Source: Caldilineae bacterium (GTDB taxonomy: Bacteria; Chloroflexota; Anaerolineae; J102). From it: a stretch of DNA of 20,664 bases. The stretch's first letter is position 1. Each line of letters begins with the position of its first letter. The stretch spans positions 1 through 20,664 of the forward strand of contig DUEQ01000490.1 in assembly GCA_011192085.1 (NCBI GenBank), written 5' to 3'. Below, piece after piece: positions 1 through 7,446 of this stretch. The position numbers were made by a program, and so were the translations under genes. The notes under the pieces were generated by a model. It was not told where the DNA came from. It saw only the letters and a program-made list of their open reading frames with translations, and did no database searches.

Positions 1-19
1 CAACCAACTGAATACTGCT

Positions 20-2125
20 TTAGCGCGGTTCGGCCTTGATCTCGATACTGCCTTCGATGAGACCCTTTTCTGCCGCTTTGGCCGCATTGACGATCTCCGC
101 GGGCAGATTCTCATGATAGACCATGCGCTGGCCGCCGTTGGCCAGGGTGAGCTGCAAAACTTCGCCGCCGAGCACGCCCTGGCTGCGGTATTCGATCATC
201 TTGAGGATGGTCGGACGCCAGTCGTAGAGGTCAGTGGCCATGACAATATCAGGAGCCACGCTGCTCTGGTCGGCCTGGATGCCCAACCAGGGAACGTTCT
301 TCTCCCTGCAGACGCCGATGGCGCCCACCACCTGCTGGGCCGAGCCGGTGAGCACGTCCGCGCCCGCGGCGATGTGGGTGTTCGCCGCCTCGGCTGCCAG
401 GGCGGTATCGCCGAAGGAGCCGGTGAAGCTGATGTTCACTTGCACGTCGGGCTTGGCGGCGTGCACGCCCGCGATAAAGCCGTCCACATGCAGCTTGGCG
501 TCGCCCGCGTCCACCGGGCCTACCACGCCCACAATGCCCGACTTGGTGAGCATGGCCGCGATGACGCCCAGCACATAGCCGCCCTCATCAGCCCGAGGCT
601 CGTACGCGAAGACATTCGTCACGCCCTCCTCTTCGCCTGTATTCGTGGTGGTGCCCCAGGCGAAGCTGGTGTCGGGATAGTCAGGCGCGATCTCGAAAAG
701 GGAGGCGCCATACTGCGCGCCGTGGGCGATGACGATGTCGTAGCCCGCGTCCGCATAATCACGAATGGCCGCGGCTGCGTCGGTCACATTCCACATGTTC
801 TCGGTGTAGGCCACGTCGATGACATCCGCGCCGTAGTGATCCTGCAAATCCTTGACGGAATCGTACAGGGATTGGCTCCAGGCCAGGTCGGTAATGGTGC
901 TGGGCAGGACCATGGCGATACGCACGGGATCCAAGCTCTCAGGGTATGCGAACGCGGCCGCGCCCGTCTCCATGCCCTCCTCGGCCTGGCCTTCCTCCAT
1001 AGCGGGGACTTCCTTGCCCTCGATGGCGTCCATCACATTCAGCTTGCCATCGATGATCATCTGCTTGACCTGCTCTGCCGCAGCCACAGCGTCTTTGTCG
1101 GCCCAATCCGCGTATTTCATGACCAGGCCGCCATTCTCCAGGGAGAGAGCGTAGACTTCGCCGCCCATCACGCCCGCCATGTGCTTGGCGATCATGTCCT
1201 TGAAGGGACCGTCCCAATTGTAGACCTGGGAGGCGACCACGATGTCGGGGGCCAGCGAGCTCTGGTCCGATTGCGTGCCGATCCACAGGATGCCTTTGTC
1301 CTTGGCGACGCCGATGGCGCCCACCACCTGCTGGGCCGAGCCGGTGAGCACGTCCGCGCCCGCGGCGATGTGGGTGTTCGCCGCCTCGGCCGCCAGGGCG
1401 GTATCGCCGAAGGAGCCGGTGTAGCTGATGTTCACCTTCACATCGGGATTGGCGTAGGCCGCGCCGGCTGCGAAGCCGTCGATATAGAGCTTGGCGTCGC
1501 CCGCCTCCACCGGGCCCACCACGCCCAGCACGCTTGATTTGCTGAGCTTGGCCGCAAGCACGCCCAAGACGAACCCGCCCTGCTCGGCCCGGGCCTCATA
1601 GGCGAAAACGTTCTCGATGCCTTTGTCTTTGCCCGTATCGGTGGCCGTGCCCCAGGCGAAGCTGGTGTCGGGGTAGTCGGACGCGATCTCGAAGAGGGAG
1701 GTGCCATACTGGGTGCCGTGGGCGATGACCAGGTTGTAGCCGTTGTCTGCGTAATCGCGAATAGCCGCGGCCGCGTCGGTCACGTTCCACATATTTTCGG
1801 TGTACGCGATCTCCATCTTGGCCTCACCCCCCATCTCAGCCTGGATGCGCTTCAGCGAATCCATCAGGGCCTGACTCCAAGCCAGATCGGTGACCGTGCT
1901 GGGCAGGACCACAGCCACGCGGAAGGTCTCGCCCTCGGGCATGGCGGGCTTCTCCTCCGCCTTTGGCTGAGTGGGTTGGGCCTGGGGCGCTTCCGTGGCC
2001 GGGAGAGCCTCTTGCGCCTGGGTGGGTTCAGCCTTCGGGGCCTCGGTCGCTGCGCCGCCGCACGCGGCCAGGGTCAGCGCGGCGATGAGTAGGGCGCTCA
2101 ACAACAGCCAGTAATGTTTTCTCAT
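20..2125 (-). CDS. Tandem-domain BMP/PnrA-family substrate-binding lipoprotein
   Basis: Predicted solute receptor of an ABC importer of the BMP (PnrA/Med/TmpC) family, whose studied members bind purine nucleosides. The 701-residue chain starts with a lipoprotein signal ending in LAAC (lipid Cys22), then a Glu/Pro/Ala/Gln-rich tether to about residue 65. Two full binding domains follow, about 68-365 and 401-700, joined by an acidic Met/Glu-rich linker; family members normally have one. Both keep VVLPST/MVLPST, TDLAWSQ, SFAWGT, NVFAYE, GVVGPV-AGDAKL and the NTHIAAGADVLTGSAQQVV block. The ATG has a near-perfect Shine-Dalgarno 5 nt upstream. It is the third gene of a minus-strand operon after two permeases (53-bp gap), so it should be the receptor for them. 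The ligand is inferred from family only; other small molecules are possible. The stop lies 19 bases inside the window edge. Confidence 0.93.
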   Translation of the reverse strand: MRKHYWLLLSALLIAALTLAACGGAATEAPKAEPTQAQEALPATEAPQAQPTQPKAEEKPAMPEGETFRVAVVLPSTVTDLAWSQALMDSLKRIQAEMGGEAKMEIAYTENMWNVTDAAAAIRDYADNGYNLVIAHGTQYGTSLFEIASDYPDTSFAWGTATDTGKDKGIENVFAYEARAEQGGFVLGVLAAKLSKSSVLGVVGPVEAGDAKLYIDGFAAGAAYANPDVKVNISYTGSFGDTALAAEAANTHIAAGADVLTGSAQQVVGAIGVAKDKGILWIGTQSDQSSLAPDIVVASQVYNWDGPFKDMIAKHMAGVMGGEVYALSLENGGLVMKYADWADKDAVAAAEQVKQMIIDGKLNVMDAIEGKEVPAMEEGQAEEGMETGAAAFAYPESLDPVRIAMVLPSTITDLAWSQSLYDSVKDLQDHYGADVIDVAYTENMWNVTDAAAAIRDYADAGYDIVIAHGAQYGASLFEIAPDYPDTSFAWGTTTNTGEEEGVTNVFAYEPRADEGGYVLGVIAAMLTKSGIVGVVGPVDAGDAKLHVDGFIAGVHAAKPDVQVNISFTGSFGDTALAAEAANTHIAAGADVLTGSAQQVVGAIGVCREKNVPWLGIQADQSSVAPDIVMATDLYDWRPTILKMIEYRSQGVLGGEVLQLTLANGGQRMVYHENLPAEIVNAAKAAEKGLIEGSIEIKAEPR
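311..439 (-). repeat. Internal repeat of BMP gene, C-terminal copy, near-identical tract
   Basis: This 129-bp stretch matches 1307-1435 with two mismatches (positions 395 and 426). It encodes the GSFGDTALAAEAAN to VVGAIGV block of the second binding domain. The spacing of 996 bp is exactly 332 codons, so the frame is kept. Neighbouring parts of the two domains are clearly diverged, even at silent positions. Confidence 0.9.
1307..1435 (-). repeat. Internal repeat of BMP gene, N-terminal copy, near-identical tract
   Basis: Partner of the tract at 311-439, within the first binding domain (about residues 231-273). By contrast, the block at 1745-1807 and its partner at 749-811 encode the same 21 residues but differ at 9 of 63 bases. 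The evenness of this tract is therefore not explained by protein constraint alone. Confidence 0.9.
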
Positions 2126-2130
2126 GGTTG

Positions 2131-2140
2131 CTCCTCCTTT
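2131..2140 (-). promoter_or_regulatory. Strong Shine-Dalgarno for the BMP lipoprotein
   Basis: On the minus strand this reads AAAGGAGGAG, ending 5 nt before the ATG at 2123-2125. It is far stronger than the sites of most genes here, several of which have none. It fits the usual need for more receptor than permease from one mRNA. Confidence 0.8.
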
Positions 2141-2178
2141 GAATGAGCGAGGGGGCGGGGAGATGAATGCAGATGATA

Positions 2179-3129
2179 TTAATTCTCACCGCGAGTGAAG
2201 GGCCGGGTGAGGGCCGCGGGCTGGGCTGCCCGTCGAAAGGGCATGGCCAGAGCGATGATGGTCAGCAAGTAGGGTAGCATCACTGCCACATCGGAGGGAA
2301 TGGGCAGGTTGAGCACCTGGGCCCAAAGCTGAAGCGCGTTCACCGTGCTGAATAGCAGCGCGCCCGCGAGCACGCCATAGGGACGCCAGCTTCCGAAATA
2401 GACCAGGGCCACGGCGATGAAGCCCATGCCGTTCGTCATGTTCTCCTGGAAGATGTTGAGGAGGGAGATGGAAAGAGACGCTCCCGCCAGGCCCGCCAGA
2501 GCCGCGCCCAGGGTCACCGCCACATAGCGCACCACAGTGACATTCACGCCCAGGGAATCCGCGGCCTCGGGATTCTGGCCCGCGGCCTTGATCTTCAACC
2601 CCCAGGTGGTTTTATCGAGGATGAACGCGGCCAGGGGGACCAGCAGAAACGCGAGGTAGGTGAGGATGCTGTGATTGAAAAAGATGGGGCCAAGAATGGG
2701 GATGTCGTACAGACTGAAGATCGAGGTGATCTGGAACTTGAGTTCGGGGAAGCCCTGCACGCCCTCCACCGTGCCCAGCACCGTCTTGAACAACAGGCTG
2801 GAAAGCCCCAATCCGAACATATACAACCCGATGCCGCTGATGCCCTGCTCCGCCTGCAAGGTGATGCTGACCACCGACATGAGCAGGCCCATGAACGCGC
2901 CCACCATCAGCGCGGCCAGCACGCCCCACCACAGATTTCCCGTCTGATATACCACAAAGAACCCCATGAACGCGCCCATAAGCATGATCCCATCCACGCC
3001 CAGATTCAACACGCCCGAGCGTTGGGCGAACATCTCACCGATGGCCGCGTAGAGATAGGGCGTGGCCAGACGGATGCCCGAATGGAGGATGCCGATGATG
3101 ATGGCGGCCAGAGTCAATTCTTGGGTCAT
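2179..3129 (-). CDS. BMP-type nucleoside ABC transporter permease, YufQ-like
   Basis: Second membrane subunit of the importer (BPD_transp_2 family, YufQ/NupQ group), 316 residues, the usual length. It is hydrophobic almost throughout, with about 8-10 membrane segments. Family signatures visible are RSGVLNLGVDGIMLMGAF near residues 37-54, a cytoplasmic loop TTWGLKIKAAGQNPEAADSLGV near 174-196 that should contact the ATPase, and MTNGMGFIAVALVYFG near the third quarter. The ATG overlaps the stop of the preceding permease as ATGA (3126-3129), so translation is probably coupled; a GAGGAGG site at 3137-3143 supports this start. It would pair with the 412-residue permease as a heterodimer. The substrate is inferred from family and from the adjacent BMP receptor. 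Confidence 0.92.
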   Translation of the reverse strand: MTQELTLAAIIIGILHSGIRLATPYLYAAIGEMFAQRSGVLNLGVDGIMLMGAFMGFFVVYQTGNLWWGVLAALMVGAFMGLLMSVVSITLQAEQGISGIGLYMFGLGLSSLLFKTVLGTVEGVQGFPELKFQITSIFSLYDIPILGPIFFNHSILTYLAFLLVPLAAFILDKTTWGLKIKAAGQNPEAADSLGVNVTVVRYVAVTLGAALAGLAGASLSISLLNIFQENMTNGMGFIAVALVYFGSWRPYGVLAGALLFSTVNALQLWAQVLNLPIPSDVAVMLPYLLTIIALAMPFRRAAQPAALTRPFTRGEN

Positions 3130-4364
3130 GACAACGCCTCCTCAACCTCCTCCCCGCCCGATTCCTTTTCGAAGAAGACCTCTTCTTCCACCATCCGGCG
3201 AGTTTGCAAACGACGTTTGAAATAATCGGTGCTGACCACGAACAGCACAATGAGGCCCAAAATCGCGGTGATGAGCACCTGGGGCACCTGCATCGCTCGT
3301 TGCATCTTATCCCCGCCCACCAGCAGCCCTCCGAACAGAATGGAGGAGGGAATGATGCCCAGGGGATGCAGCCCACCCAGCAGCGCGGCCACGATGCCAG
3401 TGAAACCATACCCCGCCGACACCGCGGTGGGCTCGAACATGCGATGATGAAGGCCCAGGATCTCCACCGCGCCCGCCAGGCCCGCAAACGCGCCGCTCAG
3501 GGTCATGGAAAGGACCATGGTGCGCTCCACCGGGATGCCCGCGTAGCGGGCCGCGTGGCGGTTCAACCCCACCGCTCGGATTTTGTAACCAATGGTGGTG
3601 CGCCACAGAAAGATGTAAACCAGCACAGCCATGAGGATGGCGAACAGCAGCCCGACATGTAGGCGGGTGGGCTCCGCCAGCACGCCGTAGAGCTGGGCGG
3701 TGTAGCCCTCCAGCCCCAACTCCCTGGCCCGTTTGGTGAATCCCAAGGCTTTGGCCACATCGGTGAAGCGGGCCATATCGAGATTTTTGGGCAACCGGGC
3801 GGAATGGGGGATGTTCGTGCCCGCGGCCAGCTCGGCCGGGTCGATCATGGGCCCGCGCAGCAAATAATAGCCGATCTGGATGGCGATAGCATTCATCATG
3901 ATGGTGCTGAGGATTTCATTCACATCCAGCCGGGCCTTGAGCCAGCCAGGGATCGCACCCCACGCGCCGCCCATGAACGCGCCCGCCAGCAAAAGCAGGA
4001 GGATGCCCAAGCCGCCGGGCAGGCGCTCGCCGAAAGTCACACCCAGATACGTAACCAACAGCGCGCCCATGATGAGCTGCCCCTCCGCGCCGATGTTGAT
4101 GACCCCGCCCCGAAAGGCGATGGCAATGCCCAGGCCCACCAGCATCAGGGGCGTAGCTTTCACCAGGGTGTCGGCGATGCCGTTTTTGCTCCCCAACGCG
4201 CCCAGGAACATCGCTTTGTACGCTTCCAAAGGAGACACCCCTTGCAGCCACAGGATGAGTCCTCCCACCACAAGAGCCGCCAGCACCGCAGCCAGCGGCA
4301 GCAGATAATTGAGAAGGTGATCGTAGAAAAAGCGATGGAATCTGCCGGACACAACGGGCCTCAT
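3126..4364 (-). CDS. BMP-type nucleoside ABC transporter permease, YufP-like
   Basis: First structural gene of the importer operon and the larger permease subunit (BPD_transp_2 family, YufP/NupP group). Numbered from the ATG at 4362-4364 it has 412 residues. The first membrane helix is near 20-40, FRGGVINIGAEGQL is near 84-97, NEILSTIMMN is near 149-158 and the conserved loop GYKIRAVGLNRHAARYAGI lies in the C-terminal half. A region of about 50 residues between helices (PHSARLPKNLDMARF onward) is longer than in many homologues. A TTG at 4394 would add ten residues, but the ATG overlaps the stop of a small leader ORF as ATGA, and no upstream site supports the TTG. Neither start has a clear Shine-Dalgarno. 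A promoter lies at 4434-4462. Confidence 0.9.
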   Translation of the reverse strand: MRPVVSGRFHRFFYDHLLNYLLPLAAVLAALVVGGLILWLQGVSPLEAYKAMFLGALGSKNGIADTLVKATPLMLVGLGIAIAFRGGVINIGAEGQLIMGALLVTYLGVTFGERLPGGLGILLLLLAGAFMGGAWGAIPGWLKARLDVNEILSTIMMNAIAIQIGYYLLRGPMIDPAELAAGTNIPHSARLPKNLDMARFTDVAKALGFTKRARELGLEGYTAQLYGVLAEPTRLHVGLLFAILMAVLVYIFLWRTTIGYKIRAVGLNRHAARYAGIPVERTMVLSMTLSGAFAGLAGAVEILGLHHRMFEPTAVSAGYGFTGIVAALLGGLHPLGIIPSSILFGGLLVGGDKMQRAMQVPQVLITAILGLIVLFVVSTDYFKRRLQTRRMVEEEVFFEKESGGEEVEEALS

Positions 4365-4405
4365 CGGGATGAATGGTAGGGGGCTAGCCGACAAAGACGC
4401 ACCAT
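4361..4405 (-). CDS. Possible 14-residue leader ORF overlapping the permease start
   Basis: A small frame reads MVRLCRLAPYHSSR and stops at a TGA that overlaps the permease ATG as ATGA (4361-4364). It begins about 22 nt after the expected transcription start. A purine run AAGAGGG lies 13 nt before its ATG, a long but usable spacing. The permease itself lacks a ribosome site, so translation of this frame could deliver ribosomes to it. The frame is short enough to occur by chance, so this is only a suggestion. It does not match a leader peptide I know. Confidence 0.3.
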   Translation of the reverse strand: MVRLCRLAPYHSSR

Positions 4406-4433
4406 GGCGAGATATGCGCCCTCTTGGTGGGGC

Positions 4434-4462
4434 ATCTTACCATCGCCGGAAAAGGATGTCAA
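4434..4462 (-). promoter_or_regulatory. Sigma-70/SigA-type promoter of the importer operon
   Basis: The minus strand carries TTGACA (4457-4462, a perfect -35), a 17-bp spacer and TAAGAT (4434-4439), preceded by TGG, the extended -10 form. Transcription should begin near 4427, giving a leader of about 60 nt before the permease ATG. Confidence 0.75.
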
Positions 4463-4484
4463 AGGCGCTGTTGAGGGTGCGTTG

Positions 4485-4493
4485 TGGTATAAT
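4485..4493 (+). promoter_or_regulatory. Extended -10 promoter of the corrinoid protein gene
   Basis: TGGTATAAT is a perfect extended -10 box. No good -35 lies at 16-18 bp (GCGCTG at 4465-4470), as is common for extended -10 promoters. The start would be near 4500, about 50 nt before the ATG at 4550. It is back to back with the importer promoter, and the two -10 boxes are about 46 bp apart. Confidence 0.55.
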
Positions 4494-4549
4494 TTCAAAA
4501 CGTCACAGGCTGCGCCCAACCCCACATTCCAGCTCCTTTCGAGATTCCC

Positions 4550-5242
4550 ATGAGCGACAACGACGACATCATCCTCCGAGACCTGAATAACGACGAACTT
4601 TTCGAATTGATGCAGGACGACCTCTACGACGGTTACGCGGATGAAATCGTCGAGGAGGTGCAGGAGGCCTTGAGCCGCGGCATTACCCCCTACGACATCC
4701 TCACCCAGGGCCTCGTTGCGGGCATGGACATCGTGGGGGAGGATTTTCGCGATGGCGTGCTCTTCGTGCCCGAAGTGCTGATGGCGGCCAAAGCCATGAA
4801 GGCGGGCATGAACATGCTCCGCCCCCTGCTGGTGGAGACGGGCGCGCCCCGACTAGGCGCCGCGGTCATCGGTACAGTGAAAGGCGACATCCACGACATC
4901 GGCCAGAACTTGGTCAGCATGATGTGGGAGGGCGCGGGCCTGGAGGTGCACAACATCGGGATCAACAACTCGGTGGAGGCGTATCTCGAAGCCATCGAGA
5001 AGTACAACGCGGACGTGCTGGGCATGAGCGCCCTGCTCACAACGACCATGCCCTACATGAAAGTCGTCATCGACACCTTGAAGGAGATGGGCAAGCGGGA
5101 CGATGTCATTGTGCTTGTGGGCGGCGCGCCCCTCAGCGCCGCGTTCGCCGAGGAGATCGAGGCGGACGCCTATTGCGAGGATGCCAGCGAGGCGGTGGTG
5201 CGCGTGAAGGAGTTTTTACGATTGCGAAAGGGCGCGGGATGA
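4550..5242 (+). CDS. B12-binding corrinoid protein (MttC/MtbC/MetH-like)
   Basis: Predicted methyl carrier that holds a corrinoid cofactor and shuttles methyl groups between two methyltransferases. In its 230 residues, a four-helix cap domain (about 14-95) is followed by a Rossmann B12-binding domain (about 102-228). The signature GTVKGDIHDIGQNL gives D113-x-H115-xx-G118, with His115 the expected lower axial cobalt ligand. SALLTTTM (160-167) and VGGAPLS (190-196) complete the cofactor pocket. No methyltransferase (MttB, MtaB, uroporphyrinogen-decarboxylase type) or reductive activator lies in the window, so the methyl donor cannot be told. The first 13 residues are very acidic and there is no clear Shine-Dalgarno. 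Fhs downstream places it near one-carbon metabolism, but separate promoters mean co-function is inference. Confidence 0.92.
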   Translation: MSDNDDIILRDLNNDELFELMQDDLYDGYADEIVEEVQEALSRGITPYDILTQGLVAGMDIVGEDFRDGVLFVPEVLMAAKAMKAGMNMLRPLLVETGAPRLGAAVIGTVKGDIHDIGQNLVSMMWEGAGLEVHNIGINNSVEAYLEAIEKYNADVLGMSALLTTTMPYMKVVIDTLKEMGKRDDVIVLVGGAPLSAAFAEEIEADAYCEDASEAVVRVKEFLRLRKGAG

Positions 5243-5254
5243 GCATCAGCCGCT

Positions 5255-5283
5255 TTGCCCAAACGCTCCTTTTGCGCTATCAT
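5255..5283 (+). promoter_or_regulatory. Sigma-70/SigA-type promoter upstream of fhs
   Basis: TTGCCC (5255-5260), a spacer of exactly 17 bp and TATCAT (5278-5283). It lies just after the corrinoid gene stop. Transcription would start near 5290 and run through the hairpin at 5379-5421 before reaching fhs. Confidence 0.5.
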
Positions 5284-5378
5284 TTTCTCATCCTCCCTTC
5301 CTGTTCAACGATGAACGCCCTATGAAAACCATGCATGCTTGCCCCCGCCATCCCGCCATGCAACCGGGTCATCTGTCA

Positions 5379-5421
5379 GGCCAGTAGCGACGTTTCATAC
5401 GCCGTCTCCTGGCCCTTTTTT
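5379..5421 (+). terminator. Rho-independent terminator or attenuator hairpin
   Basis: The arms GGCCAG (5379-5384) and CTGGCC (5409-5414) pair perfectly. An inner stem GACG (5389-5392) with CGTC (5403-5406) closes a 10-nt loop. One C and then six T residues (5416-5421) follow. It may end the corrinoid transcript. Because the fhs promoter lies upstream of it, it could also act as an attenuator within the fhs leader. Confidence 0.55.
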
Positions 5422-5525
5422 GTAAAGCTGTCCAACGTCCGAAGTCCAAGGTCGATCCACGCGCCGCCGGATGACGCATCCAGCTGGAACATGAGAAACG
5501 CTTTTCGAAAACAGGAGCTTACATC

Positions 5526-7421
5526 ATGCCTCGCAAACTCACCGAACTCAAACGCCCCGTTCCCAGCGATCTCGAGATCGCCCAATCCATCGACCCCATC
5601 CCCATCTCCCAGATCGCAGAGGAAGTTGGCATCCTGCCCGAGGAGCTCATCCCCTACGGCAATGACAAAGCCAAAGTGCGGCTGGAGGTGCGGGACCGTC
5701 TGGCCAACCGCCCCAATGGCAAATACATCCTGGTCACAGCCATCACCCCCACGCCCCTGGGCGAGGGCAAGAGCACGACCACCGTGGGCCTGGCCCAGGC
5801 CCTGGGCGCGCACCTGGGCAAGGTGGCCTTCGCCAACGTGCGCCAGCCCAGCCAGGGCCCGACCTTCGGCATCAAGGGCGGCGCTGCCGGCGGTGGCTAC
5901 AGCCAGATCATCCCCATGGAGGACTTCAACCTCCACCTCACGGGCGACATCCACGCCATCACCGCAGCCAATAATCTCCTGGCCGCGGCCATCGACACCC
6001 GCATGCACCACGAATCCTACCAGTCGGATGAATCCCTGTTCAACAGGCTGTGCCCGCCCGACAAAGCGGGCAACCGCCGCTTCTCCCCCATCATGCTGCG
6101 CCGCCTGAAGAAGCTGGGCATCGACAAGACCGACCCCAACGACCTCACGCCCGAGGAGATCAGCCGCTTCGTGCGCCTGGACATCGACCCCGACACCATC
6201 ACCTGGCGTCGCGTGGTCGATACCAACGACCGCTACCTGCGCAAGATCCTCATCGGCCTGGGCCCCAAGGAAAAGTTCCAGCGGGAGACGGGCTTCGACA
6301 TCACCGTCGCCAGCGAGATCATGGCCATCCTCGCCCTGACCACCTCCCTGGCCGATATGCGCGAGCGCCTGGGCAAGATGGTCGTGGCCATGAGCCGCAG
6401 TGGCGAGCCCATCACCGCGGATGACCTGGGCGTGGGCGGCGCCCTGACCGTGCTGATGAAAGATGCCATCATGCCCAACCTGATGCAGACCCTGGAGGGC
6501 ACGCCCGCGTTCGTCCATGCCGGCCCCTTTGCCAACATCGCCCACGGCAACTCCTCCATCGTGGCCGACCAGATCGCGCTGAAGCTGGCCGGGCCTGACG
6601 GATATGTGATTACCGAAGCGGGCTTTGGCGCCGACATCGGCATGGAGAAGTTCTTCGACATCAAATGCCGATACAGCGGCCTCGTGCCCGACGCGGTGGT
6701 GCTGGTGGCCACCATCCGGGCGTTGAAGATGCACGGGGGCGGCCCCCGGGTCGTGGCCGGAAGGCCCCTGGACCCCGCCTACACCGAGGAGAACCTGGAA
6801 TTGGTGGAGAAGGGGGCAGCCAACCTAGTGGTCCACATCAAGAACGCGCTCAAGTATGGCGTGCCCGTGGTCGTGGCGGTCAACCGCTTCATCACCGACA
6901 CCGACGCGGAGGTGGAGTTGGTGCGGAAGATCGCCATGGAGGCGGGCGCTGAGGACGCGGTCATGTCCAATCATTGGGCCGATGGCGGCGCTGGCGCGGT
7001 GGACCTGGGCAAGGCCGTCATCGCCGCGGCGGAAAAGCCCAGCAACTTCAAGTTCCTCTACGACCTCGATCTCCCCATCAAGACCAAGATCGAAATCATC
7101 GCCAAAGAGATCTATGGCGCGGGCTCGGTCACATACTCCGAACTGGCGGAGAAACAGATCCAGACCTACACCGAAAACGGCTTCGACAAGCTGCCCATCT
7201 GCATGGCCAAGACCCATCTCAGCCTGAGCACGGACCCCAAACTCAAGGGCGCGCCCAAGGGCTTCGAGGTGCATGTGCGCGAGGTGCGGGCCAGCGTGGG
7301 CGCAGGCTTCATCTTCCCCTTGCTGGGCGAGATGAGCACCATGCCCGGCCTACCCACCCGCCCCGCGTTCTACGATGTGGACATCGATCTAGAGACAGGC
7401 CGAGTCGTGGGTTTGTTCTAA
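5526..7421 (+). CDS. fhs: Formate-tetrahydrofolate ligase (10-formyl-THF synthetase)
   Basis: Joins formate to tetrahydrofolate with ATP to give 10-formyl-THF, which feeds purine synthesis and the methyl branch of the Wood-Ljungdahl pathway. The P-loop [13 protein letters not shown] lies at 74-86, followed by [20 protein letters not shown] (105-124) and [16 protein letters not shown] (135-150). Further on are [42 protein letters not shown] and, near the C-terminus, [15 protein letters not shown]. At 631 residues it is clearly longer than the roughly 555-residue common bacterial form. Its wording closely resembles the synthetase domain of eukaryotic C1-THF synthase, including an [20 protein letters not shown] region. 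AGGAG sits 8 nt before the ATG. The dynamin-like gene starts 25 bp after its stop. Confidence 0.97.
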   Translation: MPRKLTELKRPVPSDLEIAQSIDPIPISQIAEEVGILPEELIPYGNDKAKVRLEVRDRLANRPNGKYILVTAITPTPLGEGKSTTTVGLAQALGAHLGKVAFANVRQPSQGPTFGIKGGAAGGGYSQIIPMEDFNLHLTGDIHAITAANNLLAAAIDTRMHHESYQSDESLFNRLCPPDKAGNRRFSPIMLRRLKKLGIDKTDPNDLTPEEISRFVRLDIDPDTITWRRVVDTNDRYLRKILIGLGPKEKFQRETGFDITVASEIMAILALTTSLADMRERLGKMVVAMSRSGEPITADDLGVGGALTVLMKDAIMPNLMQTLEGTPAFVHAGPFANIAHGNSSIVADQIALKLAGPDGYVITEAGFGADIGMEKFFDIKCRYSGLVPDAVVLVATIRALKMHGGGPRVVAGRPLDPAYTEENLELVEKGAANLVVHIKNALKYGVPVVVAVNRFITDTDAEVELVRKIAMEAGAEDAVMSNHWADGGAGAVDLGKAVIAAAEKPSNFKFLYDLDLPIKTKIEIIAKEIYGAGSVTYSELAEKQIQTYTENGFDKLPICMAKTHLSLSTDPKLKGAPKGFEVHVREVRASVGAGFIFPLLGEMSTMPGLPTRPAFYDVDIDLETGRVVGLF

Positions 7422-7446
7422 GAAGAGAGTTCGCCCGTCAATCTCC

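Larger units (their letters stand above)
5243..5525 (+). other. Intergenic leader region of fhs
   Basis: These 283 bp hold a promoter (5255-5283), a terminator-like hairpin with a T tract (5379-5421) and a good ribosome site, AGGAG at 5513-5517, 8 nt before the fhs ATG. I see no convincing gene and no match to the tetrahydrofolate riboswitch consensus as I know it. The leader from the predicted start to the ATG would be about 235 nt, long for a metabolic gene. Confidence 0.6.

Noticed and set aside
113..1537. A plus-strand open frame of 474 codons opposite the BMP gene that itself appears to contain an internal repeat
   Set aside because: The repeat is only the mirror of the duplicated BMP domains. 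The composition is typical of an antisense shadow.
4365..4394. A TTG start adding ten residues to the YufP-like permease
   Set aside because: No ribosome site precedes it, and the ATG at 4362-4364 has an ATGA overlap with the leader ORF. It cannot be fully excluded.
5284..5525. A known riboswitch (tetrahydrofolate or cobalamin) in the fhs leader
   Set aside because: I looked for the conserved core of each and did not see it; only the simple hairpin with a T tract stands out.
5376..6734. A minus-strand open frame of 452 codons opposite fhs
   Set aside because: It mirrors the strongly conserved fhs frame, has a His/Gly/Asp-rich composition and crosses the leader hairpin. No ribosome site or family motif is seen.
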